64,000 nucleotides of DNA from Gammaproteobacteria bacterium UBA7310 (GCA_002471665.1 DKQK01000040.1:372001-436000); one strand, 5' to 3'. Counted from the first letter of the stretch, positions 36,811 to 46,513 are shown. The notes: generated by a model not told the origin, from the letters alone. Made by a program: numbers and translations.

Positions 36811-38178
36811 GTGTCAACCTATGATTATGATTTGTTTGTGATTGGTGCCGGGTCCGGCGGTGTTCGTTGTGCCCGTATATCGGCAAGCATGGGGGCGAGG
36901 GTAGCGGTAGCAGAAGAGCGATACATGGGGGGCACCTGTGTCAACGTAGGGTGTGTTCCCAAAAAGCTGTATGTCTATGGATCCCACATGCGCGAGGATA
37001 TCGAGCTGGCACCATCCTTTGGTTGGTCGGTCAATGACGCGCAGTTTGACTGGCAGGTGCTGCGTGAAAACAAGGTCAAGGAAATAAACCGTCTCAATGG
37101 TATTTATCGCAATCTGCTGAGTAATGCCGGATGCGATGTAATGGAATCCCGTGCCACTGTCTCTGGGCCGAATAGTGTGGTGGTTGCAGGTAAAACCATT
37201 ACCGCGAAACACATTCTGATCGCAACGGGTGGCTGGCCCTTCAAGCCTGATATTCCCGGCATTGAACATTCTATTACCTCCAACGAATTTTTTGATCTGC
37301 CCAGTTTGCCCGATCGGGCGCTGGTGGTGGGTGGCGGTTACATCGCCATAGAGTTGGCCTGTATTCTTCATAACCTGGGTGTGGAGACCACGCTCAGTTA
37401 CCGCCGTGATCTCTTCCTGCGCGGATTTGATCAGGACATACGTCAGCACCTGCGGGATGAGCTGGTCAAGAAGGGTTTGAATATTTTATTCAACCATGAT
37501 GTTACCTCGATCAACAAGCGCGGTGAGCAGACCTTCGAGGTGACAGATTCCAGTGCCCATACCACCACCTATAACCTGATTCTTTATGCCACGGGCAGAA
37601 AGCCAAAAGTGGATGGTTTGGGCCTTGAAAATACTAAGGTTGTGGTGAATGGCGATGGTGCGATACAGGTTAATGAACATTATCAGACCAACCAGGATTC
37701 GATTTATGCAGTGGGCGATGTTACTGATCGTGTACAGTTAACACCGGTCGCGCTGGCGGAAGGCATGTATCTGGCCAATTATCTGTTTGGCAGCGGCAGT
37801 CCACCTGTCCATTATGACGCTATTCCCACTGCGGTTTTTACCCAACCGCCCATCGGCACGGTGGGGTTAAGTGAGCAGGATGCCCGCGCGCAAGGGTATG
37901 ATGTGAAAATATTCAGATCAGCGTTTGCACCGATGAAATACAGCTTCAAAACAGAAAAAGAGCGGAGTTTGATGAAGCTGGTGGTGGATGCAAAATCAGA
38001 TCGTGTGCTGGGGGCACACATGGTAGGGCCGGATGCCGGTGAGATCATTCAGGGCATTGGCATTGCGGTCGGTATGGGGGCAACCAAAGCCCAGTTTGAC
38101 CAGACCATTGGCATTCATCCGACCAGCGCAGAGGAGTTCGTCACCATGAGAACCCCTGTAGAGACGATTTCAGATTAG
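36811..38178 (+). CDS. gor: Glutathione-disulfide reductase
   Basis: 455 residues from a GTG start with GAAGGAG 7 bases upstream. FAD-binding GAGSGGVRCAR, the redox-active GGTCVNVGCVPKK disulfide, NADPH-binding VVGGGYIAIELA with downstream Arg residues (SYRRDLFLRGFD), and C-terminal IGIHPTSAEEF with the catalytic His-Glu identify Gor over other flavoprotein disulfide reductases. It regenerates reduced glutathione with NADPH, such as that produced by Zwf. Its 3' end overlaps the convergent N-acetyltransferase gene by 4 bases. Confidence 0.94.
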   Translation: MSTYDYDLFVIGAGSGGVRCARISASMGARVAVAEERYMGGTCVNVGCVPKKLYVYGSHMREDIELAPSFGWSVNDAQFDWQVLRENKVKEINRLNGIYRNLLSNAGCDVMESRATVSGPNSVVVAGKTITAKHILIATGGWPFKPDIPGIEHSITSNEFFDLPSLPDRALVVGGGYIAIELACILHNLGVETTLSYRRDLFLRGFDQDIRQHLRDELVKKGLNILFNHDVTSINKRGEQTFEVTDSSAHTTTYNLILYATGRKPKVDGLGLENTKVVVNGDGAIQVNEHYQTNQDSIYAVGDVTDRVQLTPVALAEGMYLANYLFGSGSPPVHYDAIPTAVFTQPPIGTVGLSEQDARAQGYDVKIFRSAFAPMKYSFKTEKERSLMKLVVDAKSDRVLGAHMVGPDAGEIIQGIGIAVGMGATKAQFDQTIGIHPTSAEEFVTMRTPVETISD

Positions 38179-38984
38179 GTTGCACCGTTTACAATTTTGT
38201 GCAGAACGTGGCGCCAGTCTGCCTGTACCGGCAGCAGAAACGACTCCCTCAGCACCGTGACCAGTTCGTCTGTGTTCAGGGTTTGTCGCTCGGGCTCCTG
38301 ACCGCTGTGGCGCACGGTAAAATGGTTGTTGAGCAGGGTGTACCGGGTTTCTTTGGTGGCCCTGGCCGCCAATAGGTTTTGTCTGAATTTTGAGTTGGGA
38401 TGGGTGGAGGTGTACCAGTTGGCCACTTCTATGTCGATGGGTTGCTGTACTTCGGCGCCCAGGTGGTAGACCGGCTGCCATTGTCCCGCCAGCAACACTT
38501 CCAGAATATAGCCGTCGTTGAATTCTTTGAGCCGGAACGTTTCGTGATGGGTGGTCTGCACCAGATCCGGCACAAACTGCAGAGGCATCGTTAACACCAG
38601 GCCGCCGAAGCCCACATCCACCAACCACGGTGTGCCTTCGATCAGGGTGCGCAATACCATGTGAGTTCTGGGGTTCGCAGGCGCGCCGCTGGGCGTTTGC
38701 CAAAGTACTCGTGCCATCAGTGGCTCCACCTCAAATCCAATACGTCGCAGTACTGCCATAAAAAGATTATTCTGCTCGAAGCAGTAACCTCCACGGCCTC
38801 CGTAGATCAGCTTGTTACAGATCTGAGACATGTCCAGATTGATTCCGGAATCCAACAATACGTCTATGTTTTCAAAGGCAACGCTGGCCGGATGGAGGGA
38901 ATGCAGTGATTTCAGGGTGGCCAGATCAACCTCTGGGCTTTGCTCATAACCAATGCGCTGGAAATAGTCCGTCAGTGGAATCAT
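38175..38984 (-). CDS. nat: Arylamine N-acetyltransferase
   Basis: 269 residues with the NAT triad in place: Cys in GGRGGYCFEQNN, His in NPRTHMVL, and Asp in LVDVGFGG. Acetyl- or propionyl-CoA is the usual donor. In mycobacteria, NAT is linked to sterol breakdown and handles propionyl-CoA; that is only a comparison here. The ATG has AAGGA upstream. It starts 4 bases after the YdcZ-family gene. Confidence 0.92.
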   Translation of the reverse strand: MIPLTDYFQRIGYEQSPEVDLATLKSLHSLHPASVAFENIDVLLDSGINLDMSQICNKLIYGGRGGYCFEQNNLFMAVLRRIGFEVEPLMARVLWQTPSGAPANPRTHMVLRTLIEGTPWLVDVGFGGLVLTMPLQFVPDLVQTTHHETFRLKEFNDGYILEVLLAGQWQPVYHLGAEVQQPIDIEVANWYTSTHPNSKFRQNLLAARATKETRYTLLNNHFTVRHSGQEPERQTLNTDELVTVLRESFLLPVQADWRHVLHKIVNGAT

Positions 38985-38988
38985 GCAG

Positions 38989-39432
38989 TTAATCCTTGTT
39001 AATCAGAACGATGCCGACAATGAGGGCGATTACCCCTGTCGACCGGCTCAAGGTAAGGGGTTTGATGGGAAGCTCGAACCAGCCATAGTGGCTGGATATA
39101 ATGGCAATGATCAGCTGCCCGGTCAGTGCGTAACTCATCATTGGGCCCAGGCCCATCCGTGGTATCAGATAATAAAACAAGCCTACCCCGGTTGCCGCCA
39201 GCAAGCCGCCGGAAAACCAGAGATAGATAGGGATGTTGATCGCTCCGCTCCAGTCGGGGGTTTGCAGTGAGCTGGCAAGGGCCATCATCAACATCGCCAC
39301 AAAGCTTACCCCAAACACGATTGCGGTGGCCCACATGGAGCTGTCCAACAGTACGCCAAGCCGGGCGTTCATGCTGGCCTGAGTGGCAATGGCGGCGCCG
39401 GCCAGTAAAGCAAGCAGTGCGGGTAGATTCAT
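38989..39432 (-). CDS. DMT-superfamily transporter, YdcZ/DUF606 type
   Basis: 147 residues with five hydrophobic segments, matching the short DUF606 half-transporters (LLALLAGAAIATQASMNARLG at the N-terminus, glycine-rich GLLAATGVGLFYYLIPRMG). Such proteins are thought to act as dimers; substrate unknown. GAGGA precedes the start. It probably shares a transcript with the N-acetyltransferase gene. Confidence 0.85.
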   Translation of the reverse strand: MNLPALLALLAGAAIATQASMNARLGVLLDSSMWATAIVFGVSFVAMLMMALASSLQTPDWSGAINIPIYLWFSGGLLAATGVGLFYYLIPRMGLGPMMSYALTGQLIIAIISSHYGWFELPIKPLTLSRSTGVIALIVGIVLINKD

Positions 39433-39536
39433 CCTGCAATCCTCATCAAAAAGGTATTCATCGTCAATGACATGATCGTGTCTCCGTTGGCAATAAAGAG
39501 CACAGTCAGATTAGTGTTTTTTGCCGAGGCTGACAT

Positions 39537-40148
39537 TTACATAGGTTGATTGAGTAGATTTTTTTTAATTCGGCTCAACTGGGTGGGTGTAATGCCCAGA
39601 TGGGATGCAATCAAGTACTGCGGCAGCCGCCGGGCCAGGGCAGGATAGTCTTCGATGAATTTCTCATAGCGAAGGCGCGCGCTTTGCTGCACCAGGGCTA
39701 CCTCCCGGGGTTCCTTGGCCAGCAACCAGTTTTTCTCAAGATAGTGTACTTGAAACAAGGCTAAATCATGATGTTCATGTAACAGCTTACGAAAGGGTTT
39801 AAACTCGATTTCCAGCACCAGACTGGGTTCCAGCGCCTCGACGGTAAACAATGAAGGGGTTTCCCGCAGTAAGGCGGCCATTGAACCGGGAAACGTGCCT
39901 TCATCAAAAAACATCTTGTTGTATTCGTGGCCTTTCTCATCTGTTGTGTAATTGCGGAGCAAGCCCTGATAAACGAAAGCAAAACCAGTGGGTGCGGCCC
40001 CGACGGGATAGAGAATCTGCCCCTGATCCAAAGAGCGCAGATGGCAGATTGCCTGCAGGCCCTGCCAGGTTTCAGGCTGTAGTGGGTAGTAGTCTGACAT
40101 TGCTGCTTTCAGTGCTGCTAACGCCAGCGTTTGCAAATTGGTCTTCAT
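39537..40148 (-). CDS. Crp/Fnr-family transcriptional regulator
   Basis: 203 residues. An N-terminal cyclic-nucleotide-binding-like beta barrel is followed by a short C-terminal helix-turn-helix (LPQYLIASHLGITPTQLSRIKKN). There is no Cys cluster for an FNR iron-sulfur centre. The barrel lacks a clear CRP cAMP-binding RxS motif, so the ligand is unknown. It is upstream of, and on the same strand as, the YdcZ and NAT genes (104 bases), so it may control them. AAGG precedes the ATG. Confidence 0.85.
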   Translation of the reverse strand: MKTNLQTLALAALKAAMSDYYPLQPETWQGLQAICHLRSLDQGQILYPVGAAPTGFAFVYQGLLRNYTTDEKGHEYNKMFFDEGTFPGSMAALLRETPSLFTVEALEPSLVLEIEFKPFRKLLHEHHDLALFQVHYLEKNWLLAKEPREVALVQQSARLRYEKFIEDYPALARRLPQYLIASHLGITPTQLSRIKKNLLNQPM

Positions 40149-40363
40149 GGGCCTTGTTCTCGATTCAGACGCATATTTCTAACATAGTTCAAAGTCAAAG
40201 TAATTCGCAATAACCCATCTGGCGCTACCTTAGCCCCAGCTAACAGGAGGCGGTAGTCAAGCGGAGGCGGTCATCATTGTATTGGATCACAATCAGCAGA
40301 ATGATCAACGGATAAAACCAGTATAATGGATCGTTGTTCACATTGATCAGGATATACCGAGCC

Positions 40364-41530
40364 ATGGACTACCCACAACAGATGAACGTTCCTGCTACTT
40401 TGATGCGGGGAGGCACCAGTAAAGGTGTTTTTTTTCTATTACAGGATCTTCCTGTACCGGCTCAGGTGCCGGGTGAGTATCGTGACAGAATGTTGCTGAG
40501 AGTGCTGGGTAGCCCGGATCCCTACGGACAGCAGATTGATGGTATGGGAGGCGGCAGCTCCAGTACCAGTAAAGCGGTTATTATCAGTAAGAGCGAACAG
40601 CCGGATCATGATGTGGATTATGAGTTTGGTCAGGTGGCCATAGATAAGCCCATGGTGGATTGGTCAGGGAACTGCGGTAATCTGACGGCGGCTGTGGGGC
40701 CTTTTGCCATCAGTAACGGATTGATGAAGTCGGATCGGGTTCCACAGGATGGGGTGGCTACGGTTCGTATCTGGCAGAAAAACATCCGCAAGACCATTGT
40801 TGCCAGAGTGCCCGTCAGTGGTGGAGTGGTGCAGGAAAACGGCACGTTTGAACTGGACGGTGTCACCTTTCCCTCAGCGCCAATTCAGATTGAGTTTTTG
40901 AACCCTGTAGATTCGTCTGACCGCCTGTTGCCGACCGGCAACCTCATGGATGATTTGGAGGTTCCCGGGGTGGGGCAGATAAAATCCACGTTGATCAATG
41001 CGGGGATTCCCATGGTGTTTGTAGCGGCCGCAGCACTTGGCTTGACCGGAACGGAATCACAGAGTGACATTAATGGTGATAGCCGCACACTGGCGTTGCT
41101 GGAAACGCTACGCCGGGTGGCGGCACTAAAAATGGGGTTAATCGAAACGTTGGATCAAGCGTCTTTAAGGCAGCATACACCCAAAATTGGCTTTATTGCC
41201 CCGCCACAATCCTACAGAGCTGCGGGTGGAAAGGAAGTGAACAAGGATTCTATTGACCTGTTGCTGCGCGCGGTTTCCATGGGTAAGTTGCACCACGCCA
41301 TGATGGGCACCGCAGCGGTAGCGGCTGCATCCGCTGCTGTCATTCCCGGCACACTGGTCAATCAGGCAGCCGGTGGTAACGTCGGTGATTCCATCACAAT
41401 AGGCCACCCCTCAGGAACGCTGCGGGTTGGCGCAGAGGCCAGTAATATAGGAGGGCAGTGGTGTATCAGCAGAGTACTAATGATTCGTAGTGCGCGGGTA
41501 TTGATGGAAGGCTGGGTGAGGCTAAGCTGA
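40364..41530 (+). CDS. PrpF-family isomerase (2-methylaconitate cis-trans isomerase-like)
   Basis: About 388 residues of the PrpF family, with the N-terminal MRGGTSKGVFF signature and the second-domain HPSGTLRVG segment. PrpF converts 2-methylaconitate isomers in the AcnD route of the 2-methylcitrate cycle; GalD-type members tautomerise 4-oxalomesaconate instead. No prpB, prpC or acnD is adjacent, so the substrate is open. Starts at 40364 or 40382 are both possible. A TATAAT hexamer at 40322-40327 may be its -10 box. Confidence 0.8.
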   Translation: MDYPQQMNVPATLMRGGTSKGVFFLLQDLPVPAQVPGEYRDRMLLRVLGSPDPYGQQIDGMGGGSSSTSKAVIISKSEQPDHDVDYEFGQVAIDKPMVDWSGNCGNLTAAVGPFAISNGLMKSDRVPQDGVATVRIWQKNIRKTIVARVPVSGGVVQENGTFELDGVTFPSAPIQIEFLNPVDSSDRLLPTGNLMDDLEVPGVGQIKSTLINAGIPMVFVAAAALGLTGTESQSDINGDSRTLALLETLRRVAALKMGLIETLDQASLRQHTPKIGFIAPPQSYRAAGGKEVNKDSIDLLLRAVSMGKLHHAMMGTAAVAAASAAVIPGTLVNQAAGGNVGDSITIGHPSGTLRVGAEASNIGGQWCISRVLMIRSARVLMEGWVRLS

Positions 41531-41583
41531 ATCCAGATGATTGCCACGGTGTGCGCGGTTTGCACGGGCACTAGGATTGATGG

Positions 41584-43260
41584 CTAAAAATGTTGCTGAA
41601 ATCCGAACTCGAAAATCAGGACTTCCACCTTTGTTTTTATATCCTGACCGGCATAGGATGGATAAACCACATTAGCAGGATCGCAACCATTACCCAATTG
41701 CGCCGAACAAGGCGGAAAATGTGTCTCTGATATCAAGTGACCTATTGCAAAATCGATGTGGCGGTCTTCTGGAAGATCCCAACCAAACCCGATGGGCATC
41801 AATGTAGCGTCGTTCAGGGGTATCAATGCATTGGGTGCGTCTTCAGCGACAGCTGAAGGCCGATCTTCGTAGCCGGCGCGCAATACAAGTTGATCGCTCC
41901 ACTGATATTCGATTCCAGTACCCCAGTACGTTACATCTCTTAAGCTGATCTGATAATCCACTGAGTTAGGCGAAATACCATTTTTCCCTCCAGTACCCAC
42001 TAAATCAGCGATGTTTCCCCACATTAATAAGGGCACGTCCACACCAAAATCCAGATAGATCTGGCTGAAAGCGGACCACTCGGTCCATCTGACATCAAGG
42101 TTCCATTTCCACTTAGGAGTGACTTGAAGGCTAATACCAGCGTTCCAACGTTGCGGTATTTCGTATGAAACAGTAAGTGGGCCCCTTGAATCATTCGCGA
42201 TATCTTCTCCTGTGGGAAGTTGAAGACCAAAGTTTCCAATCAGTGTTCCCACGGCCTCTAATACATCACTACTGTGAAAGTTATACAGGAACTGTTTGAA
42301 TGGATCATAGATGGGAAACTCAAACTCACCATCCATTTCAACGTTAACGGCGGAGTTGTAGGATAAACCAAGTGATAGCCAGGGTTGAGGTTTCCAAAGC
42401 ATACCAAGGTTCAAGCCCCAGATTGTTGTCACCGACCTGTTTGGGCGTGCCATTGGGGTTACAGAATGTTGTCTGGATAAAGGGAGAACCCAGGAAAAAT
42501 ATCGCTTCGTGGGGTTCATGTATTGGCAGTTCCAGGCCCATTCCCGAATAATTAAAATTAATGGAAAGACCTAAGGACAGTTCTTCTGATACTTGGTAAG
42601 CGACGGTAGGCGAGAAGTAGGTGATCAGAGTGAAAGCGGCTCGTTCCTGTGCGAACCTACCCGGATCATCAGGTGCCACGTGCATGCCGTTCATCATGGG
42701 GGCATACACGTTGTTCCAAATGTAAATTTGCTTCCCGACGGGTTATAGGATGCACCGCCGGCTATGCCTGCACCAATAGGCATATCGACCATGCCTCCTG
42801 GCAACATTAATGTAGGGCCGCCTTCGGATTCACTGTGGGTATTCAGCGTCTCATTATAGACATACTCATCCCAGGGGCTCCTGCCGTAGCTAAGGTTGCC
42901 GTCTTCGTCCTCGTAGGCAGCATATTGACGTTTATACTCCTTAATCAGATCATTCATATAATCACCGTAACCACCCAGTTCCATTTCGGTGGTGAACAAG
43001 CCGACGATTCCTTTTATAAACATTTGCCGGCCCTTTAGCTGTGTCAGGCCGGCTGGATTAAAATGAATAGAATCGATATCTGGCGGATCAGCCGTCACCG
43101 CGTGTCCAAGTGACAGTGCTTTCGGGCTACCGATCGTTATACTATCGGTAAATGATGCCATTGTGGATTGAGAAAAACACAGAAACATCACGCCTAAAGG
43201 TGTAAGCACAATGCGTGATGAACCCCCCCGGTCCTTGCGTTGGGTATAAAGTTTATTCAT
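41584..43260 (-). pseudogene. FadL/OmpP1-type outer-membrane transport protein, two frameshifts
   Basis: Three overlapping fragments make one FadL-family barrel. The N-terminal part (43260 to ~42719) has a signal sequence, GSPKALSLGHAV and FNPAGLTQLKG. The middle (~42718 to 42422) reads in another frame (NVYAPMMNGM, FSPTVAYQVSEELSLG). The C-terminal part (~42420 to 41584) returns to the first frame (WGLNLGMLWKPQPWLSLG) and ends in a terminal Phe. One base appears missing in the T-run near 42718, and one extra base near 42421. This is either a real pseudogene or two sequencing errors. FadL proteins pass hydrophobic substrates across the outer membrane, which suits the adjacent P450 locus. Confidence 0.85.
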
Positions 43261-43348
43261 GTTTTTTTCTTCTATCGTTACGTAGATTATCGTTTATAAC
43301 GGTCGGCATGAACGTCACGCCAACCATTTTTTGATCTACCCTACTATT

Positions 43349-43663
43349 TCAGGCTTTAACTGCTGTAAATGGAAATGCCCCCATGATCGCAGCGTTTACT
43401 TTACCGCTAATGTTTCCACCTTCTACAACACCACAGAATTTCAAAGTAATAGGTAGCGGCTTTTTTATTTTATTAACCCAGGCCAATTCGCCGCTTTCGG
43501 CGTCAAACGTCAAATCCGTTGCCACTTCAACCTGACCCATGGCCGATTGTGTTCCGGATAGTATTCCGTTATCAGACACAAGTTCTAACGTGGTTTCTTG
43601 GGGGCCGGTTGGACCATGTATGATGACGCTCCATTTGCCTACGATTTCTTCTTGGGTAACCAT
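43349..43663 (-). CDS. Small beta-rich protein of unknown function
   Basis: 104 residues with no signal peptide or membrane segment. The pattern (EIVGKWSVIIHGPTGPQETTLEL ... DGILSG...) suggests a small beta barrel or lipocalin-like fold, possibly binding a hydrophobic ligand; I cannot name a family. GGAG lies before the ATG. It is 34 bases downstream of the P450 gene on the same strand. Confidence 0.7.
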   Translation of the reverse strand: MVTQEEIVGKWSVIIHGPTGPQETTLELVSDNGILSGTQSAMGQVEVATDLTFDAESGELAWVNKIKKPLPITLKFCGVVEGGNISGKVNAAIMGAFPFTAVKA

Positions 43664-43697
43664 TTTTTTCTCCGGTGTTGGTATGGGTTAGTAAAGT

Positions 43698-44945
43698 TCA
43701 AACATCCCACACGAGATGTATGCTGGTTGGTCCGGCAATGATGCTGCCATGAAAGGCAGGTGGGTTATCCGGATCCAACCGGAATTCCGGTAGCTTATTC
43801 AGAATGGTTTCGTACATGATTTTGAGTTCCATGCGCGCTAGATGGGCTCCCAGGCAATGATGGGGGCCTGCACCGAATGCCAGGTGGTTGGTTTTTCCAC
43901 GGTGCAGGTTAAAATCCTGAGCATTAGTGCAGACATTTTCATCGATACTGGCACCAGGGATAAACATCATGATCCGTTCTCCCTGTGCCAGCTTGATACC
44001 CCGAAATTCGGTGTCGGACTTCACCATACGGATAGGGGCTACAAATGAATATCGACGCAGTAGTTCTTCGACAGCATTGGGGATTAATTCGGGGCATTCC
44101 CTTAGTTCCTGTTGTAACTGACTGTCGCTGGCCAGATGCCGAACGCCAAACCCGAGTGCGTTGACAACCGTGTCCAGACCGGCAATGAATAGAATTACGC
44201 AATAACTCAACATCATCTCGAGATTCATGTCGTCATCTTCGAGTTTCAGTGACCAGAGCATGCTGATGATGTCATCCTGTGGGTTATCTTTTCGATCGAT
44301 AATTGTTTCCCGAAGCACATCAGCAATGGCCTTCATCATCAGCATATTTTCAGACAAATCAGGTGAAATTACAGAAAGGTGCTTTTTAGCTAGTTCCCGA
44401 TATTCGCGCTCTTTCTCGACCGGCAAACCAAACATGGAAAGGAATATTTCAACTGGGTAAACATCCGATACATCATGCTGAAATTCACATCGCCCTTTAT
44501 TGGCTATGTTGTCCACGAGGCGCCCAGCCAGTGCCCGAATTTTAGGTTCCATAGCGGCAACCGATTTTGGCGAGAAGGTGGCAAATAAAGGAGCCCGCAG
44601 CTTCGAGTGCAGGGGAGGGTCTATGCAGATAGGTACAGGTGCGGGGATTCTTTCTTCTTCAGGCAACTCAGACATCATTGCCTCAAACGCCTCCGGTGAG
44701 AAATGCTCACTGGAGAATTTTTTATAATCCGTCATCGCTTCTGTAACTGCATCATGGGACATAAACATCCAGTGTCCGCCATTGTATGGCGTCCAGAATA
44801 TCGCCGGTGCTTCTATCAGCAATTCTGCAGCTCTAACGTGTGGGTCATTGCAGTAGCCTGGATCGTTGTTGTAATCGAATTCAAAAACCAAATTCTCCGG
44901 TACGTGATCCGGTCGCTTCATTTTTCCAATATACGGGTTATCCAT
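43698..44945 (-). CDS. Cytochrome P450 (first copy)
   Basis: 415 residues, soluble bacterial class. The I-helix oxygen-activation motif AGLDT is at 255-259, the K-helix EELLRR (ExxR 294-297) is present, and the heme loop FGAGPHHCLGAHLAR has ligand Cys364. It hydroxylates an unknown hydrophobic substrate and needs ferredoxin and reductase partners, neither of which is encoded nearby. GAGG precedes the ATG. It lies in the leftward set between the membrane proteins and the small beta protein. Confidence 0.95.
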   Translation of the reverse strand: MDNPYIGKMKRPDHVPENLVFEFDYNNDPGYCNDPHVRAAELLIEAPAIFWTPYNGGHWMFMSHDAVTEAMTDYKKFSSEHFSPEAFEAMMSELPEEERIPAPVPICIDPPLHSKLRAPLFATFSPKSVAAMEPKIRALAGRLVDNIANKGRCEFQHDVSDVYPVEIFLSMFGLPVEKEREYRELAKKHLSVISPDLSENMLMMKAIADVLRETIIDRKDNPQDDIISMLWSLKLEDDDMNLEMMLSYCVILFIAGLDTVVNALGFGVRHLASDSQLQQELRECPELIPNAVEELLRRYSFVAPIRMVKSDTEFRGIKLAQGERIMMFIPGASIDENVCTNAQDFNLHRGKTNHLAFGAGPHHCLGAHLARMELKIMYETILNKLPEFRLDPDNPPAFHGSIIAGPTSIHLVWDV

Positions 44946-44980
44946 GGGGTATCCTCAAGTTACTTATGGTTGGGATCTGT

Positions 44981-45421
44981 TTATGAACCAGCGGTCCGAT
45001 AAATCAACTCAGCCTGTGCTTTGGCTTCAGCTTCTCGCAGCAGCCGGTCATCCCGAAATTTAACCAGATCCCGAAAGCCGATTCGCTTGTATTCAGGGCG
45101 GGGTTGAATACCCCATTGGTCTTGGGCGGTTGCGTTTGGCCCGGTGGTGCGCCCTTCACCTTCATTCGCTCCATAGAGGGGATGGGGCACAAGGCATTCC
45201 GCGTTGTCATCAGACCAGCGTACTTTCATTAGCTCATCGCACACCTCGGTCATGCTCAGGGTTGGCCAGCCGAACCAAACCAATAACCCGGGTAAACTGA
45301 AAGATGCTTCAAGAACCAATGCAACCAGGCATACAAACAAGGCCCTTTGCAACCACTTATGCATATTGGCAAAGTGACCTGTAGTGCCCAGCGGTAAATC
45401 CTTTTCTTCATTTTTGTTCAT
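44981..45421 (-). CDS. Membrane-anchored protein of unknown function
   Basis: 146 residues from the ATG at 45421 (AGGTGA 7 bases upstream; a GTG at 45430 is an alternative). One or two hydrophobic segments lie at about 22-48. A hydrophilic C-terminal domain follows, with two Cys residues (TEVCDEL, AECLVPH) and many charged residues. No family recognised. It lies 35 bases before the P450 gene and 27 bases after the polytopic membrane protein gene. Confidence 0.7.
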   Translation of the reverse strand: MNKNEEKDLPLGTTGHFANMHKWLQRALFVCLVALVLEASFSLPGLLVWFGWPTLSMTEVCDELMKVRWSDDNAECLVPHPLYGANEGEGRTTGPNATAQDQWGIQPRPEYKRIGFRDLVKFRDDRLLREAEAKAQAELIYRTAGS

Positions 45422-45448
45422 GTGTTTCACCTATGGAATGGGCCTGAA

Positions 45449-46147
45449 TCAGTCAGTGAATATTTCGCGATTCACCGTATGCAGGTACGGAAGGGACAGA
45501 AATGGCGTAATGTAGAAGATGTCATAGATCCACCAGCCCCAAACCGGGAATGTAATATTGGCGTAACGGACATCCGCATAGAACGTCATATTCAGGTTGT
45601 AACCAATCCACACGATGACCCCCATCCAGCAAGTGACGATGAGCCATTGTTGCCCCCAACGCTTCATTTGTAATAACCCAATAGCCGCCGCCAGGCGAGG
45701 GCAGAAGCAACCCAAAATCAAAGAAATCTCCCAGCCTTTCTCCCCCGGTGCTCCGGCCCCACCCACTGCGTACGGCCCCACCGTCAGTTCGTTGTAATGC
45801 CAGAAATAACCGCCATCGAACACGGCTCCCCAGCCTGCCGTTAACACACGATTGATAAGGGAATGGTTGGCAAACAAATCCATGGCCCATCCCAGGCTGT
45901 TGAGTGAGGAATCGATGATGACCAGGTAGCCAATCAACGTGACAATCAAAGGGCGTACTGAAAGACCGGCCTTACCCGCCTGAATCTGTAAATGCAAACC
46001 GTAAAAGAAAAGGGGCAGTCCAAAAATACCGAGCACCCCGGTACCCATCAAAAGCGTACCGGCGATCATCCATTTGTCAGCCCGCCATTGCGCCTGCTTA
46101 CTGTTGTCCTGATGTGCGTCATAAACGCCAAATGTTGTTGATGCCAT
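45449..46147 (-). CDS. Polytopic membrane protein of unknown function
   Basis: 232 residues with about six transmembrane helices, rich in Trp, Tyr and Gly. Polar residues within or next to helices (IIDSSLNSLGW, GGYFWHYNE, WGWWIYDIFY) could bind a metal or cofactor. I compared it by eye with ammonia/methane monooxygenase AmoC/AmoA and see no match. The start codon lies 5 bases after the 44-residue gene stop, suggesting coupling. Confidence 0.72.
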   Translation of the reverse strand: MASTTFGVYDAHQDNSKQAQWRADKWMIAGTLLMGTGVLGIFGLPLFFYGLHLQIQAGKAGLSVRPLIVTLIGYLVIIDSSLNSLGWAMDLFANHSLINRVLTAGWGAVFDGGYFWHYNELTVGPYAVGGAGAPGEKGWEISLILGCFCPRLAAAIGLLQMKRWGQQWLIVTCWMGVIVWIGYNLNMTFYADVRYANITFPVWGWWIYDIFYITPFLSLPYLHTVNREIFTD

Positions 46148-46152
46148 GGCGC

Positions 46153-46287
46153 TTACCAGTCACTGAGTGAATAAAGGTGTAGTTGAAACAGGAAGAGTCC
46201 CAACAAATAGGAATACAACAATACCTGGAAAACGATTAAGGCTTTCTTCCTGCGGCGATCCTGTTCGGATATTTCATTTTTACTCAT
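46153..46287 (-). CDS. 44-residue single-pass membrane protein
   Basis: ATG at 46287 with AGGTGA 6-7 bases upstream. The sequence begins MSKNEISEQDRRRKK, a positively charged cytoplasmic lead, followed by one transmembrane helix (about 16-38) and ends SLSDW. Its stop is 5 bases before the polytopic protein start. This pattern is common for small accessory subunits of membrane complexes. Confidence 0.62.
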   Translation of the reverse strand: MSKNEISEQDRRRKKALIVFQVLLYSYLLGLFLFQLHLYSLSDW

Positions 46288-46402
46288 TTTTGTCACCTAC
46301 TAGGTTTCTGTTTTCTTGTTGTGTTTTTTTTATTGGTTTGCTTCTTATAGCAAGCAGGGTACAGCTGCGTTCAATAGGGTTTGCCTGAGCTTCCCGCTGC
46401 AT

Positions 46403-46513
46403 CTAGAAAGTACCCAGGGAGTCCATCAGCCAATACCAAAACCAGATCACCAGACCGATGGCGCCGAACGCCAAACCCAGGCGGACCATTTCAGTCCAGA
46501 TCAAATCCCACAT
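46403..46513 (-). CDS. 36-residue single-pass membrane protein
   Basis: ATG at 46513 with GAGGAG 9 bases upstream. The sequence begins MWDLIWTEMVRLG and is almost wholly hydrophobic and Trp-rich (one transmembrane helix, about 11-30). It is the first plausible gene of the leftward set and lies 130-150 bases from the TetR operator. Confidence 0.55.
   Translation of the reverse strand: MWDLIWTEMVRLGLAFGAIGLVIWFWYWLMDSLGTF

Noticed and set aside
45449..46147. Membrane protein as an AmoC/PmoC-type copper monooxygenase subunit
   Set aside because: Comparable size and helix number, but the D-x3-H metal motif and typical AmoC N-terminus are missing, and no AmoB-like cupredoxin protein is nearby.
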